Assembly: GCF_017301335.1 (NCBI RefSeq)
Contig: NZ_CP071247.1
Span: 2,232,001 to 2,296,000 of the forward strand
Direction of reading: 5' to 3'
DNA: 64,000 nucleotides
Source: Marinobacter salinisoli
GTDB lineage: Bacteria > Pseudomonadota > Gammaproteobacteria > Pseudomonadales > Oleiphilaceae
In this document: in pieces, positions 37,994 through 49,065 of the stretch
How positions within the stretch are numbered: the first letter of the stretch is position 1
How the letters are laid out: each line of letters opens with the position of its first letter
Made by a program: the position numbers and the translations under genes
Notes under the pieces: model-generated
Database searches by the model: none
What the model saw: only the letters and a program-made list of their open reading frames with translations
Told to the model about the DNA's origin: nothing

Positions 37994-38296
37994 TTAGCGG
38001 TTGGGTTTCAGTACAGAATGAAGTACGCGGTCGTGCTCGAAATAGACGACAAAATTCTGATAGTGCCACTGGCTGATGGGCGGTTCTCCCACCGGACCCT
38101 GAATTTGCAGGGGAGATCCCCACTGTGCACGCACGGACGCCTGGGTCATGCCTGTCGACGGGGTGCTGATGCCAGAGCGGTCTGCCTGGGTGCCCACCGG
38201 AACCGTCACTTGTTCCGCCACAGCGCTGCCAGCCGGAGCCAATGTCAGTGCGGCGGCTAAGGCCAGTGAACTCAGCAGGATTTTGTTTTTCTTCAT
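37994..38296 (-). CDS. Small periplasmic protein with BamE/SmpA-like C-terminal half
   Basis: I do not recognise a named family. The 100 residues begin with a clear signal peptide (about 1-27, cleavage after AVA) with no lipobox Cys, so the product should be periplasmic. The second half, TQASVRAQWGSPLQIQGPVGE then WHYQNFVVYFEHDRVLHSVL, has the helix-turn-GxP and two-strand pattern of BamE/SmpA-like folds that bind other envelope proteins. It is upstream of aguA on the same strand but has no obvious link to it. Confidence 0.8.
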   Translation of the reverse strand: MKKNKILLSSLALAAALTLAPAGSAVAEQVTVPVGTQADRSGISTPSTGMTQASVRAQWGSPLQIQGPVGEPPISQWHYQNFVVYFEHDRVLHSVLKPNR

Positions 38297-38403
38297 TACT
38301 ACGCTCCATTAATACAGGGTTCTGCCTGCCTGGACACCGCAGGCAGATATGGAAAATGCTAATATCTTAAAACCTCTGGTAAAAGTCACCAGCTTTCCTA
38401 AGT

Positions 38404-38991
38404 TTAATCGTTTTGCCTTTGTTGAATTTGCCAGCGCATGACGTGTCTTGCAATCTGCTGACGGTCACCGTCTGTAATCTGGCTGAAATGAACATGCACT
38501 CGAGTGCCACCGGCCTGATCTGGAACGGTTTCCAGGACCTCGGCGATTGCTCGGGGCTGATAGAGATGGGTTGACAAGGTCATCTGAATGGCCAGGTTGT
38601 CACCCGGCTGCCACACCGGGGTGGCGGTAGAGAAGGCCAGCCCACCCTCGCTCAGAGTCACTTCCTGCCAGTCCTCCGGTTGCAACGGATTTTGCACACA
38701 GGCCATAATGCGCTCCAGCGTGTCCAGCTTGCCGTTCAATGACTTGATTAATCCAGCCAGGGCTCTGTCCCGCTCCGCAAGCACGGTAAGTTGGGAGCGG
38801 ACTTCCAGGTCCAGACGACGGAACTCGGTTTTCAGAACGTCGAATTGATCGCTGCCGAAGGCGTCATTCAAACCGATGTCCGCAGATGGGAGCTTGTTGA
38901 GTTCCAGTCCGATGCGATCATTGATCCGGTAATAGTCCCTGCGTTCGGGGACGCTTTGCTCTGGTTCGGGATGAGAGCTGTTGGAAGGCAT
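38404..38991 (-). CDS. PilZ-domain protein with helical insert
   Basis: PilZ domains bind cyclic di-GMP. In this 195-residue protein the RxxxR element is at R18-R22 (ERRDYYRIND), while the second element, TLSEGGLAF (112-117), lies 90 residues later. Between them is a charged helical, coiled-coil-like stretch (about 48-100). Threonine replaces the usual Asp/Asn of the (D/N)xSxxG motif. The beta-barrel fills residues about 108-185. It is divergent from the lol genes. P. aeruginosa has a PilZ protein (PA2989) next to its lol locus, which I take to be the counterpart. Confidence 0.85.
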   Translation of the reverse strand: MPSNSSHPEPEQSVPERRDYYRINDRIGLELNKLPSADIGLNDAFGSDQFDVLKTEFRRLDLEVRSQLTVLAERDRALAGLIKSLNGKLDTLERIMACVQNPLQPEDWQEVTLSEGGLAFSTATPVWQPGDNLAIQMTLSTHLYQPRAIAEVLETVPDQAGGTRVHVHFSQITDGDRQQIARHVMRWQIQQRQND

Positions 38992-39110
38992 CCTGACTCC
39001 GGGGTTGGGTTTTTGTTGTCAGAAAAAGTTTATCAGTTTCCCAGGCTGCCTGAAGGCAGCGGGGAATAACAGCCACGACAGATCTGAAGGTAGCGTAGGC
39101 GCCTCTCCAT

Positions 39111-40352
39111 ATGTTCAGACCCTTATCGTTTTACATTGGTTTGCGGTACACCGCGGCCAAGCGTCGTAATCACTTCATTTCCTTTATATCACTTACCTCC
39201 ATGATTGGCCTGACGCTGGGCGTCGCCGTGCTGATAATTGTGCTCTCCGTCATGAATGGGTTTGATCGGGAACTCAAGCAGCGAATCCTCGGCATGGTGC
39301 CCCATGCGGTCATTGAGGGGGCGGGACCCCTTGACGACTGGGAGTCGATTGATCGGGAAGTTCAGCAACATCCCCGGGTTCTGGCAGCCGCCCCGTTCAT
39401 CAAGGGGCAGGGTATGGTGACCGGCGGAGGGAATGTCCGGGGCGTTTTGCTCAATGGTGTGCTGCCCAGTGAGGAAAAGACGGTTTCGATCCTCGAAGAC
39501 CACATGGTCGAAGGGAGCCTGGACAATCTGAAGTCCGGCGAGTTCGGCATTATTATTGGCCGGCTTATGGCGGCAAGCCTGCGCTTGAAGGTGGGGGACC
39601 GGGTCACCGTCGTTCTGCCCGAGGCGTCGGTTACTCCGGCCGGCGTTCTGCCACGGCTGAAACGGTTCACTGTGAAAGGTATTTTCAGTGTGGGGGCCGA
39701 GTTGGATGGCAACTACACCATCGTTCACATGGACGATGCCTCCAAACTGATGCGCACGGGCGGCAAGGCCATGGGCGTTCGGCTGCTGGTGGATGATTTG
39801 TTTGCGGCGCCAAGGGTCGTCGAGCAGACCGCCCGTACGCTGGATGGTCGTTATTACATCTCCGATTGGACCCGCACGCATGGCAACCTGTTCCAGGCCA
39901 TCCGGATGGAGAAAACCATGATCGGCCTGCTGCTGATGTTCATTGTTGCTGTCGCTGCGTTTAACATCGTTTCCACGCTGGTCATGGTCGTGACCGATAA
40001 GACCGCCGATATTGCGATCCTTCGGACTATGGGGGCGACACCGGGCCGTATCATGCGGATCTTCATTGTTCAGGGAGCGGTGATTGGTATTTTCGGAACG
40101 CTCGTGGGAACCGCTCTGGGTGTCCTTGGCGCCCTGAATATCAGTGACTTTATCTCCTGGCTGGAAGCGGTGCTTGGCCACCAGTTCCTGAGTGCAGACG
40201 TTTACTTCATCAGTTACCTGCCGTCTCAGCTTCAGTGGGAGGATGTACTGATCATCAGTGGTTCCGGCCTTGTTATGAGCTTGCTGGCAACGGTTTACCC
40301 GGCCTGGCGTGCGTCCAGAGTCGATCCGGCGGAGGCACTGCGGTATGAGTGA
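39111..40352 (+). CDS. lolC: Lipoprotein-releasing ABC transporter permease (LolC/LolF type)
   Basis: This permease extracts outer-membrane lipoproteins from the inner membrane and passes them to LolA. The 413 residues have four membrane helices (one near 27-50, three near 270-400) and a large periplasmic domain. That domain contains a LolC-like Hook segment for LolA binding (LPEASVTPAGVLPRLKRF). Only one permease gene is present; lolD follows and no second permease lies on either side. Either this protein works as a homodimer (LolF type) or a lolE is elsewhere. Confidence 0.9.
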   Translation: MFRPLSFYIGLRYTAAKRRNHFISFISLTSMIGLTLGVAVLIIVLSVMNGFDRELKQRILGMVPHAVIEGAGPLDDWESIDREVQQHPRVLAAAPFIKGQGMVTGGGNVRGVLLNGVLPSEEKTVSILEDHMVEGSLDNLKSGEFGIIIGRLMAASLRLKVGDRVTVVLPEASVTPAGVLPRLKRFTVKGIFSVGAELDGNYTIVHMDDASKLMRTGGKAMGVRLLVDDLFAAPRVVEQTARTLDGRYYISDWTRTHGNLFQAIRMEKTMIGLLLMFIVAVAAFNIVSTLVMVVTDKTADIAILRTMGATPGRIMRIFIVQGAVIGIFGTLVGTALGVLGALNISDFISWLEAVLGHQFLSADVYFISYLPSQLQWEDVLIISGSGLVMSLLATVYPAWRASRVDPAEALRYE

Positions 40353-41055
40353 GAGTAAGACAGCTATGGAGAATCCATCCACCGTCATCGACTGTCGGCA
40401 GGTAACTCGCACCTACAGCGAGGGGCCCGGGTCGTTGACGATCTTTTCTGATATTTCCTTGCAGGTTACCAAGGGTGAAACCGTCGCGATTGTTGGCAGC
40501 AGCGGGGCGGGCAAAACCACCTTGCTGAACCTGCTGGGAGGTCTCGACCGGCCATCCTCTGGCCATATCCTGATTTGTGGTCAGGACATTCACGGCATGT
40601 CCGAGGCGGGGCGGGCGCGTTTTCGAAACGGACATCTGGGCTTTGTGTACCAGTTTCACCATCTGCTGCCAGAATTCACTGCCGTTGAGAACGTCATGAT
40701 GCCCTGTGCCCTGGGCGGTCTGTCGGTCCGTGCTGCCCGACAAAAGGCTGTGGCGTTGCTGGAGCGTGTCGGCCTGGGTGGCCGGCTGGAGCACAAACCG
40801 GGTGAATTGTCGGGCGGAGAACGTCAGCGTGTGGCGATCGCCCGGGCCCTGGTCAACGAGCCGGATTGCGTATTGATGGATGAGCCCACTGGGAACCTGG
40901 ACGAGCAGACCGCCAGAGGTGTCCGGGAGCTGATTGAATCACTGCGGGACCAGTTGGCGATCTCGTTTGTAATGGTGACCCATGATATGGATATGGCGCG
41001 GAGTCTGGGCCGCGTGCTGAGGCTGGAGCAGGGTACCCTGGTTCAGGAAGTCTGA
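40345..41055 (+). CDS. lolD: Lipoprotein-releasing ABC transporter ATP-binding protein LolD
   Basis: LolD powers lipoprotein release. The 236 residues have Walker A GSSGAGKTTLL (about 45-55), the Q-loop region YQFHHLLPEFTAVENV typical of LolD, the signature LSGGERQRVAIARAL, and Walker B CVLMDEPTGNLD. The start ATG 40345 lies inside the end of the permease gene (8-base overlap) with GGAGG nine bases upstream. Its 3' end overlaps the convergent DUF2062 gene by 13 bases, so no lolE can follow it. Confidence 0.94.
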   Translation: MSESKTAMENPSTVIDCRQVTRTYSEGPGSLTIFSDISLQVTKGETVAIVGSSGAGKTTLLNLLGGLDRPSSGHILICGQDIHGMSEAGRARFRNGHLGFVYQFHHLLPEFTAVENVMMPCALGGLSVRAARQKAVALLERVGLGGRLEHKPGELSGGERQRVAIARALVNEPDCVLMDEPTGNLDEQTARGVRELIESLRDQLAISFVMVTHDMDMARSLGRVLRLEQGTLVQEV

Positions 41056-41588
41056 TCGGCAGGCTGGCCGCGCTTCAATCGGCTTAGCTGTCTGAGTCGC
41101 CAGCTGGAGCGGACTTTACGGCGCCACAGGTACTGAATGCTCAGGTAGGCGACGCAGGCTGACACGGTTGCAACGATCAGTGACCCCAGAAATAGCGGGA
41201 TTCCGATGTCCAGTAGCCGTTCGCTGATCCACTGCCAGGTGAGCTCGAGTTCAAAGTTCAGCACCGGTCGGTCCAAGATCCATGCGCCCACTTTATAGTT
41301 GAAGTAGAACATGGGTGGCATGGTGATCGGGTTACTGATCCAGACCAGCATGACCGACAGCGGCAGGTTGGCGTTGAACCAGATCGCGAAGAACGCGGCG
41401 GCCACCATCTGAAAGGGCATGGGGATAAAGCAAAACCAGATGCCGACCAGAAAGGCCCTCGCGACGCTGTGTCGATTGATGTGCCAGAGGTTTGGTTCAT
41501 GCAGGATATCGCCCAGAAAGTGCAGGGACTTCATGGCCTTAACCCTTTCAGGGGTTGGCAGATATCGTTTCATGAACTTCTTCGGCAT
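41043..41588 (-). CDS. DUF2062 membrane protein
   Basis: The 181-residue protein contains the DUF2062 core: a basic N-terminal part, then two to three membrane helices with VARAFLVGIWFCFIPMPFQM, LVWISNPITMPPMFYFNYKVG and a C-terminal helix, ending in a basic tail. The family is widespread next to comEC in gammaproteobacteria and has no established function. It overlaps lolD at the 3' end and is divergent from comEC (80-base gap). Confidence 0.88.
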   Translation of the reverse strand: MPKKFMKRYLPTPERVKAMKSLHFLGDILHEPNLWHINRHSVARAFLVGIWFCFIPMPFQMVAAAFFAIWFNANLPLSVMLVWISNPITMPPMFYFNYKVGAWILDRPVLNFELELTWQWISERLLDIGIPLFLGSLIVATVSACVAYLSIQYLWRRKVRSSWRLRQLSRLKRGQPADQTS

Positions 41589-41668
41589 CGGAAGCTCTGC
41601 GTGTCTTGAGAATCTTTCCCCGGCGGCAAGGATGCGGCCGGTCGTTCGTTTACCCGGGAGGACATGGA

Positions 41669-44092
41669 GTGTCCGGAAGCTCTTTCGGCCCAGTCTGGCC
41701 AGCGTCTGAACGCTTTTCTTCGCTTCTTGGCGTTATCGCCTTTTCTTGTGGCGCAATCATACTGTATTGGCAGTCAGCGTTACCACCTCTGGTCAGTGCC
41801 TTGGCGGGCTCTATCACAGCTTTTTGCATTCTGCTCTGGGTGCGTTCCCGCTTGGTCCGGCAGGCGCTCTTTGTCGTCGGGGCGTTTTGTGCCGGTATGG
41901 CGTGGGTTGCCTGGCACGCGGAGCTGCGGCTCAATCAGCGACTGCCGGCTGAGCTTGAAGGCGTTCCAGTATCGGTGTCCGGCTACGTTTGTGATGTTCC
42001 GGCGCCCGGAAGTTTTGACAGTCTGAAGTTCAGTTTCTGTGTGACTCACTGGCATCGACCGGATGATGAGCTGAGTGGAACGTCCTTGCCGGACAGGTTG
42101 CGGCTGGCCTGGTATGGCGCTGACCGGCGGTGGTTGCCGGATCACCGGCTGCGCCTGACGGTTGTATTGAAGCGCCCTCACGGCGCTCTGAACCCAGAAG
42201 GATTTCGTTACGAGGATTGGCTGTTTCGGCATGGATACCGGGCAACTGGCAGTGTTCGCTCCATTGAGCCGGATACACAGGTGCCTTGCGGCCTTCGGTG
42301 TCATTACGCGAAACAGCATGGTCAGGTGGTCCGGTGGGTTCAGCACCAATTTGCCGGGGCCCGGCAGGTTTCACTGATCGGTTCGCTGCTTGTCGGGTAT
42401 CGGGGCGAGCTGGAACCGGCGCAGTGGTCGCTGCTGCGCGCCACCGGCACTATCCATCTTGTTGCCATATCCGGGCTTCATCTCGGGCTGATCGCCGTGG
42501 GCGTGAATTTGATTGCGGGTAGGCTGATCCGACGTGTGCCAGTCGCCTGGATGACTGAATCGGCGCGTCGTGGATGGATTTACAGCGCCATTGCCGTGAG
42601 TTGCCTGCTCTACGCACTGGTCGCCGGATTTACGGTGCCCACGCAACGAGCTTTGATCATGGTGCTGGTAGGCGGGTGGAGTTTGTTGCTGGCCCGGGCA
42701 GATGGCGTCTGGCGGCCTCTGATTTATGCGCTGGGGCTGACCCTGGTGATGGACCCCTTTGCTCCGCTGGATCAGGGCTTCTGGCTGTCTTTCGCCGCCG
42801 TGGCGGTGCTTATCGGGGTGTTTTCCGGACGGGTGGGGCGGCTCGGCTGGGTGCGCTCCTTGCTGATGGCCCAGGTGGCCGTGTTTGCCGGTCTCTGGCC
42901 TGCATTGATTCTGGTTGGTCAGGCCCAGCCGCTGGCAGGGGCGCTGGCGAATCTTGTCGCCATTCCCTGGATATCCCTTGTGGTAATGCCCCTGTTAATG
43001 ATTGCCGGGGTATCGGCGGCATTACTACCTGAGCTGGCTGAACTGTTTGTGCCTCTGCTTGATGGGGTTTTGGGCGTGTTCTGGTGGTGGCTGAGCCGGG
43101 TGTCTGAACTGCCTTTTCCGGACGTTCGTCCGGGTATTGTGGTCGTGGGGCTGTTCGCGCTCATGATCCTGAGCGTCGTGCACAGCCCTTTTCTTTCGAG
43201 CCGTTTGGCGGCAGGTTTCATTGCATTGCTCTGGTTCTGTCAAAACCAATCACCAACGGTTAACGCATCGGTGTTGGTGCCCGAAGTGCGTGTCTGGGAC
43301 GTGGGGCAAGGCATGTCGATTCTGGTGCGTCATCAGAACGATGTGTTGTTGTACGACACCGGGCCGGAGGTTCCCGGTGTGTTTTCCGCGGTTGAATCGG
43401 TGATTTTGCCCAACCTGCGTGCGCTGGGTGTGGTCCGTGTTGACACGTTGGTGGTTAGCCATGCCGACAGTGATCATGCTGGTGGTCTTTCAACGCTGGC
43501 GAAAGCGTTTGATGTGGGCGCAGTAGTGAGCGGCGAGCCCGAAGAGGTCCGAGAGAAACTGGGCCCCGGTCTCCGTGTGCTGCGGTGCGACCCCGGGCAG
43601 GCAAGGGTTGGCGAGCTGGCGGTCGAATTCTGGCGTTCGCCCGGGACGCAGGAGGGGAACGATGCGTCCTGTGTTTTACGGGTGCGCAGTCCCGACCGGC
43701 GTGTTGAGTGGATCTTACCGGGGGACATCAGTCGTCAGGTAGAGCAGGAGTACCTGGCGCAGTCACAAGGCACGTGGGATAACGCCGCAGCCCGGATAAT
43801 GATTGCGCCTCACCATGGCAGCAAGACCTCGTCGTCCCGGGAATGGGTGGCTTACAGTCGGCCCGACGCAGTGATTTTTTCGGCCGGCTACCGGCATCGG
43901 TTCGGGCACCCCCATCGCGCGGTGACGGCCCGCTACCGGGAATTTGGCGCAAGGCTGTTCAGCACGGCGTGTTCCGGCGCGTTGACCTTTTCTGTTGATG
44001 AGGATGGCCTGCAGATCAGCGAGGCATGGCCAGGTACCCCGTTCTGGATTGGCGGCGAAGGCCAAACCCGCGGGGACTGTAAAATACCGTGA
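41669..44092 (+). CDS. comEC: DNA internalization protein ComEC/Rec2
   Basis: ComEC forms the channel through which a single DNA strand enters the cytoplasm during natural transformation. The 807 residues run: N-terminal helices, a DUF4131-like OB region (about 100-200), the Competence membrane domain with AISGLHLGLIA and about eight helices, and a C-terminal metallo-beta-lactamase domain with WDVGQGMSIL, SHADSDHAGG and APHHGSKTS. GTG 41669 has GGGAGG seven bases upstream and is preferred over the TTG at 41606. No other uptake gene is nearby, so competence itself is not shown. Confidence 0.92.
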   Translation: MSGSSFGPVWPASERFSSLLGVIAFSCGAIILYWQSALPPLVSALAGSITAFCILLWVRSRLVRQALFVVGAFCAGMAWVAWHAELRLNQRLPAELEGVPVSVSGYVCDVPAPGSFDSLKFSFCVTHWHRPDDELSGTSLPDRLRLAWYGADRRWLPDHRLRLTVVLKRPHGALNPEGFRYEDWLFRHGYRATGSVRSIEPDTQVPCGLRCHYAKQHGQVVRWVQHQFAGARQVSLIGSLLVGYRGELEPAQWSLLRATGTIHLVAISGLHLGLIAVGVNLIAGRLIRRVPVAWMTESARRGWIYSAIAVSCLLYALVAGFTVPTQRALIMVLVGGWSLLLARADGVWRPLIYALGLTLVMDPFAPLDQGFWLSFAAVAVLIGVFSGRVGRLGWVRSLLMAQVAVFAGLWPALILVGQAQPLAGALANLVAIPWISLVVMPLLMIAGVSAALLPELAELFVPLLDGVLGVFWWWLSRVSELPFPDVRPGIVVVGLFALMILSVVHSPFLSSRLAAGFIALLWFCQNQSPTVNASVLVPEVRVWDVGQGMSILVRHQNDVLLYDTGPEVPGVFSAVESVILPNLRALGVVRVDTLVVSHADSDHAGGLSTLAKAFDVGAVVSGEPEEVREKLGPGLRVLRCDPGQARVGELAVEFWRSPGTQEGNDASCVLRVRSPDRRVEWILPGDISRQVEQEYLAQSQGTWDNAAARIMIAPHHGSKTSSSREWVAYSRPDAVIFSAGYRHRFGHPHRAVTARYREFGARLFSTACSGALTFSVDEDGLQISEAWPGTPFWIGGEGQTRGDCKIP

Positions 44093-44164
44093 CATTCCGG
44101 GTGTGGCCTCCCGTGACAGCTATGCTAAAGTAGCGCCGCTTGTTATTAATCAGGGAGACCGAGC

Positions 44165-44791
44165 GTGTTTGAGCTGTTAAAAGCCGGTGGCATTTTGATG
44201 GTGCCGATTGTTGCCTGTTCCATTCTGGCACTTGCGATTATCCTGGAGCGGTTCTGGACCCTTCGTCCTTCCAGAGTGGCACCTAACCAGTCCGTCAATG
44301 AACTCTGGCGCTGGATCAAAAAGAAGGAGCTCAACGGCCGCAAGCTGAAGGCGTTGCAGGCATCATCTCCGATGGGTCGCATTCTTGCTGGTGGTTTGCT
44401 CAACGCCAAACATGGTCGGGAGATCATGAAAGAAAGCATCGAGCACGAAGCCAGCCAGGTGATCCACGATCTCGAACGCTTCCTGAACCCGCTCGGCACC
44501 GTGGCCACCGTGACGCCTTTGCTTGGTCTTTTGGGCACTGTGATCGGTATGATCAAAGTGTTCGCCGAAATTCAGCTTTCCGGCGTCGGTAATGCCGGAA
44601 ACCTGGCCGGCGGTATCTCTGAAGCTCTGATTACCACCGCGGCCGGTCTGAGTGTTGCCATCCCGGCCCTGATTGCCCACCGTTATTTTATCCGCCGAGT
44701 GGATGAACTGGTGGTTGGTATGGAACAGGAGGCCATTAAACTGGTCGAGGTGGTTCACGGGGACCGTGAAATCGACGTAGAGGGAGCCTGA
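44165..44791 (+). CDS. exbB: MotA/TolQ/ExbB proton channel family protein
   Basis: This is an inner-membrane channel subunit that, with ExbD, converts the proton gradient into work on TonB-like partners. The 208 residues have three helices (about 8-27, 118-142, 160-180) and the conserved core TPLLGLLGTVIGMIKVF and GISEALITTAAGLSVAIPAL. It starts with GTG behind GGGAGA. It heads the exbB-exbD-msbA-lpxK run, which lacks tonB or tol genes; in this position in Pseudomonas it is annotated tolQ/exbB. Its partner and exact role here are unproven. Confidence 0.92.
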   Translation: MFELLKAGGILMVPIVACSILALAIILERFWTLRPSRVAPNQSVNELWRWIKKKELNGRKLKALQASSPMGRILAGGLLNAKHGREIMKESIEHEASQVIHDLERFLNPLGTVATVTPLLGLLGTVIGMIKVFAEIQLSGVGNAGNLAGGISEALITTAAGLSVAIPALIAHRYFIRRVDELVVGMEQEAIKLVEVVHGDREIDVEGA

Positions 44792-44796
44792 ACACC

Positions 44797-45218
44797 GTGA
44801 AGTTCAAGCGCCAGAGAAGTCAGGAAGTCGGTGTCGATCTCACGCCCTTGATTGACGTGGTGTTCCTGTTGCTGATCTTTTTTATGGTCTCAACCACTTT
44901 CACCCGGGAAAGCCATCTTCAGGTGGAATTGCCCGAAGCCAGCGCTGAGCCGGCGTCGCCTGCCGAAGCGGAGCAGATTGATGTTGTCATCAACGCTGAG
45001 GGCCAGTACATGCTGAATGGCCGCTCGCTGGTGAACAACCGTCGGGAAACGCTGGAGCGTGGGGTCAAGGAATTGTCCGGTGGGGATAGCTCCCTGCCAT
45101 ACATCATCACGGCCGATGCCCGCACGGCCCACGAGTTTGTGGTCCGGGCCATGGACGTTGCCGGCCGTCTCGGGTTTGCTAAACTCAGCATCACGACCGA
45201 GCGGGAGACTGAGACTCA

Positions 45219-45222
<4 letters not shown>
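44797..45222 (+). CDS. exbD: Biopolymer transport protein ExbD/TolR family
   Basis: ExbD is the partner of ExbB. The 141 residues have a single N-terminal helix with the proton-carrying Asp in VDLTPLIDVVFLLLIFFMV (about residues 13-31), then a periplasmic domain ending in AMDVAGRLGFAKLSI. It lies 5 bases after exbB. The stop overlaps the msbA start as GTGA, so it is coupled to the lipid A flippase gene. Confidence 0.95.
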
Positions 45223-46993
<1,771 letters not shown>

Positions 46994-46997
<4 letters not shown>

Positions 46998-48022
46998 TTT
47001 CACTGGTTGACAGGCTCTGGTACGGAGAGGGTCGTCCTCTCTGGTTTCTGGCGCCTTTTTCCTGGCTATTCCAGGCGGTGTCCGGTACCCGGCGCAGAAA
47101 GGCCTGGGACGTGAAAGACGATGACTTGCCTGTGCCGGTGATTGTGGTGGGAAATATCACCGCCGGAGGCACGGGCAAATCACCTCTGACGGCCTGGTTG
47201 GTATCCGAGCTGAAAAATGCTGGCTGGCGTCCCGTTGTTCTGAGCCGTGGCTATGGCGGCAAGTCTTCTCAATACCCTCTTCTGGTTACTGCGGATTCCG
47301 ATCCTCGGGTGGTCGGCGATGAGCCGGTGATGCTGGCTCAGACCACGGCAATGCCCGTCGTGGTGGATCCACAGCGTCGTCGGGGGGCTGCCTGGGCGCT
47401 GGAGAAGGGGCTGGGTGATGTCCTGGTGTGTGACGATGGCCTCCAGCATTACCAATTACCGCGCGACCTTGAGTTGGCTGTGTTTGATGGTGCCCGGGGT
47501 ATCGGCAATGGCGCTATTATTCCCGTTGGGCCACTGCGGGAGCCGGTGTCCCGATTATCGTCGGTTGATTTCATGGTAATCAATGGCGGTCCATTCGCAG
47601 CCGGCGAAAAACTCGAGTCGTTTCAGGACATCAAGCATCCGGATATCTACGCGATGGCCCTGGAGCCGTCGTCACTGACTAATCTCAATACTGGAGAGTC
47701 GCGTCCGCTGGCGGACCTGCAAGGCCGGTCCGTGCGAGCGGTTGCTGGAATCGGAAACCCCGGGCGGTTTTTCGATACACTGAGAGCCCTCGGGGCAGAG
47801 GTGACGGAAGCGCCGTTTGCGGACCATCACCAGTTCAAGGCTGCGGACCTGGAGTCCGGTGCCAGCCAGTGGATTGTCATGACGGCCAAAGACGCCGTGA
47901 AATGCCGAAGCTTTGCCCCGGACAATGCCTGGGTTTTCTCGGTGCAAGCGACATTGTCAGAAGATTTCGCCGGGGCGGTTATGGCGAGAATCCGCGAAAA
48001 CGCCCGTAAACTGAAAGGGTAA
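46994..48022 (+). CDS. lpxK: Tetraacyldisaccharide 4'-kinase LpxK
   Basis: LpxK phosphorylates the 4' position of the tetraacyldisaccharide to give lipid IVA. The 342 residues have an N-terminal membrane-associated helix ([14 protein letters not shown]), the P-loop [17 protein letters not shown] (about 53-69) and the [11 protein letters not shown] motif with the catalytic Asp/His pair. It is translated together with msbA, which exports the finished product. Confidence 0.96.
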
Positions 48023-48062
48023 TCCCGGGTATCAGTACCCACAGAGCCTATTGAGAGTGATT

Positions 48063-48251
48063 ATGGATAAGAAACTGCTGGCAATGCTGTCCTGCCCTGT
48101 GTGCAAGGGTGATCTGAAACTGAATGAGCCGCGGACCGAGCTCATCTGTTACCAGGACGCCATGGCGTTCCCGATCCGCGAAGGCATCCCGGTGATGCTT
48201 GCAGGAGAGGCCCGGACCCTCAGCACGGACGAACGTCTCGATAAGCGTTAA
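48063..48251 (+). CDS. ycaR: Trm112-family protein YcaR
   Basis: This is a 62-residue zinc-ribbon-like protein with one Cys pair (CPVC, residues 11-14); the second pair of eukaryotic Trm112 is missing, as in most bacterial members. In eukaryotes Trm112 activates methyltransferases; the bacterial role is not settled. ATG 48063 ([10 protein letters not shown]) is chosen over an upstream in-frame TTG. The lpxK-ycaR-kdsB order is widely conserved. Confidence 0.92.
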   Translation: MDKKLLAMLSCPVCKGDLKLNEPRTELICYQDAMAFPIREGIPVMLAGEARTLSTDERLDKR

Positions 48252-48276
48252 AACGTCGAATCAGGATACCGCGCCC

Positions 48277-49065
48277 ATGTCTTTTACCGTTGTAATCCCC
48301 GCACGTTATGCGTCAACCCGGCTTCCGGGCAAACCGTTGGCGGATATTGCCGGCAAGCCCATGATTCAGCATGTGTTTGAGCGGGCACAGGAAAGTCGAG
48401 CCGAACGGGTCGTTATCGCGACCGATGATGATCGCGTCCAATCCGCCTGCGAAGCCTTTGGTGCGGATGTGGTGATGACATCTCCGGACCACGCCAGTGG
48501 CACCGACCGACTGGAGGAAGTGGCCCGTTTGCTGGAGTTCGAGCCCGACCACCGGGTCGTGAACGTGCAGGGGGACGAACCTCTGATTCCCCCGGCCGTC
48601 ATCAATCAGGTTGCCGATAATCTTGAGCTTTACCCGGACGCTGCCATCGCCACTTTGTGCGAAAGGCTGCACGATGCGGAGCAGGTTTTTAACCCGAACG
48701 TAGTCAAGGTGGTTTTTGACCATCAGGGCATGGCGCATTATTTCAGCCGGGCGCCCATCCCCTGGGCGCGGGATTTGTGGCAGGAAGGCTCGCCACTGCC
48801 AGGCGCCGGAGTCTCCCTGCCGGAAAATATCGGGTACTTCCGTCACATCGGCATTTATGGCTACCGGGCCAGCGTTCTGGAGCAGTTCGTCAGCTGGCCG
48901 CCCGCGCCTCTGGAGCAGGTCGAGGCGCTTGAGCAGCTAAGGGCGCTGTATAACGGCGCGCAGATTCACGTGGATGTGGCACTGGAAACACCGCCCGCGG
49001 GTGTCGATACCGAGGCAGACCTGTCGCGGCTTCGTGAATGGATGCAGGGAAGGGGGCATCAATGA
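48277..49065 (+). CDS. kdsB: 3-deoxy-manno-octulosonate cytidylyltransferase KdsB
   Basis: KdsB activates Kdo as CMP-Kdo for addition to lipid A. The 262 residues start [20 protein letters not shown], the nucleotide-binding motif, and contain [10 protein letters not shown] with the metal-binding Asp and [14 protein letters not shown] 48277 is preferred over an open extension to 48199 that would overlap ycaR. The stop overlaps the next gene's ATG (ATGA). Confidence 0.96.
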   Translation: MSFTVVIPARYASTRLPGKPLADIAGKPMIQHVFERAQESRAERVVIATDDDRVQSACEAFGADVVMTSPDHASGTDRLEEVARLLEFEPDHRVVNVQGDEPLIPPAVINQVADNLELYPDAAIATLCERLHDAEQVFNPNVVKVVFDHQGMAHYFSRAPIPWARDLWQEGSPLPGAGVSLPENIGYFRHIGIYGYRASVLEQFVSWPPAPLEQVEALEQLRALYNGAQIHVDVALETPPAGVDTEADLSRLREWMQGRGHQ

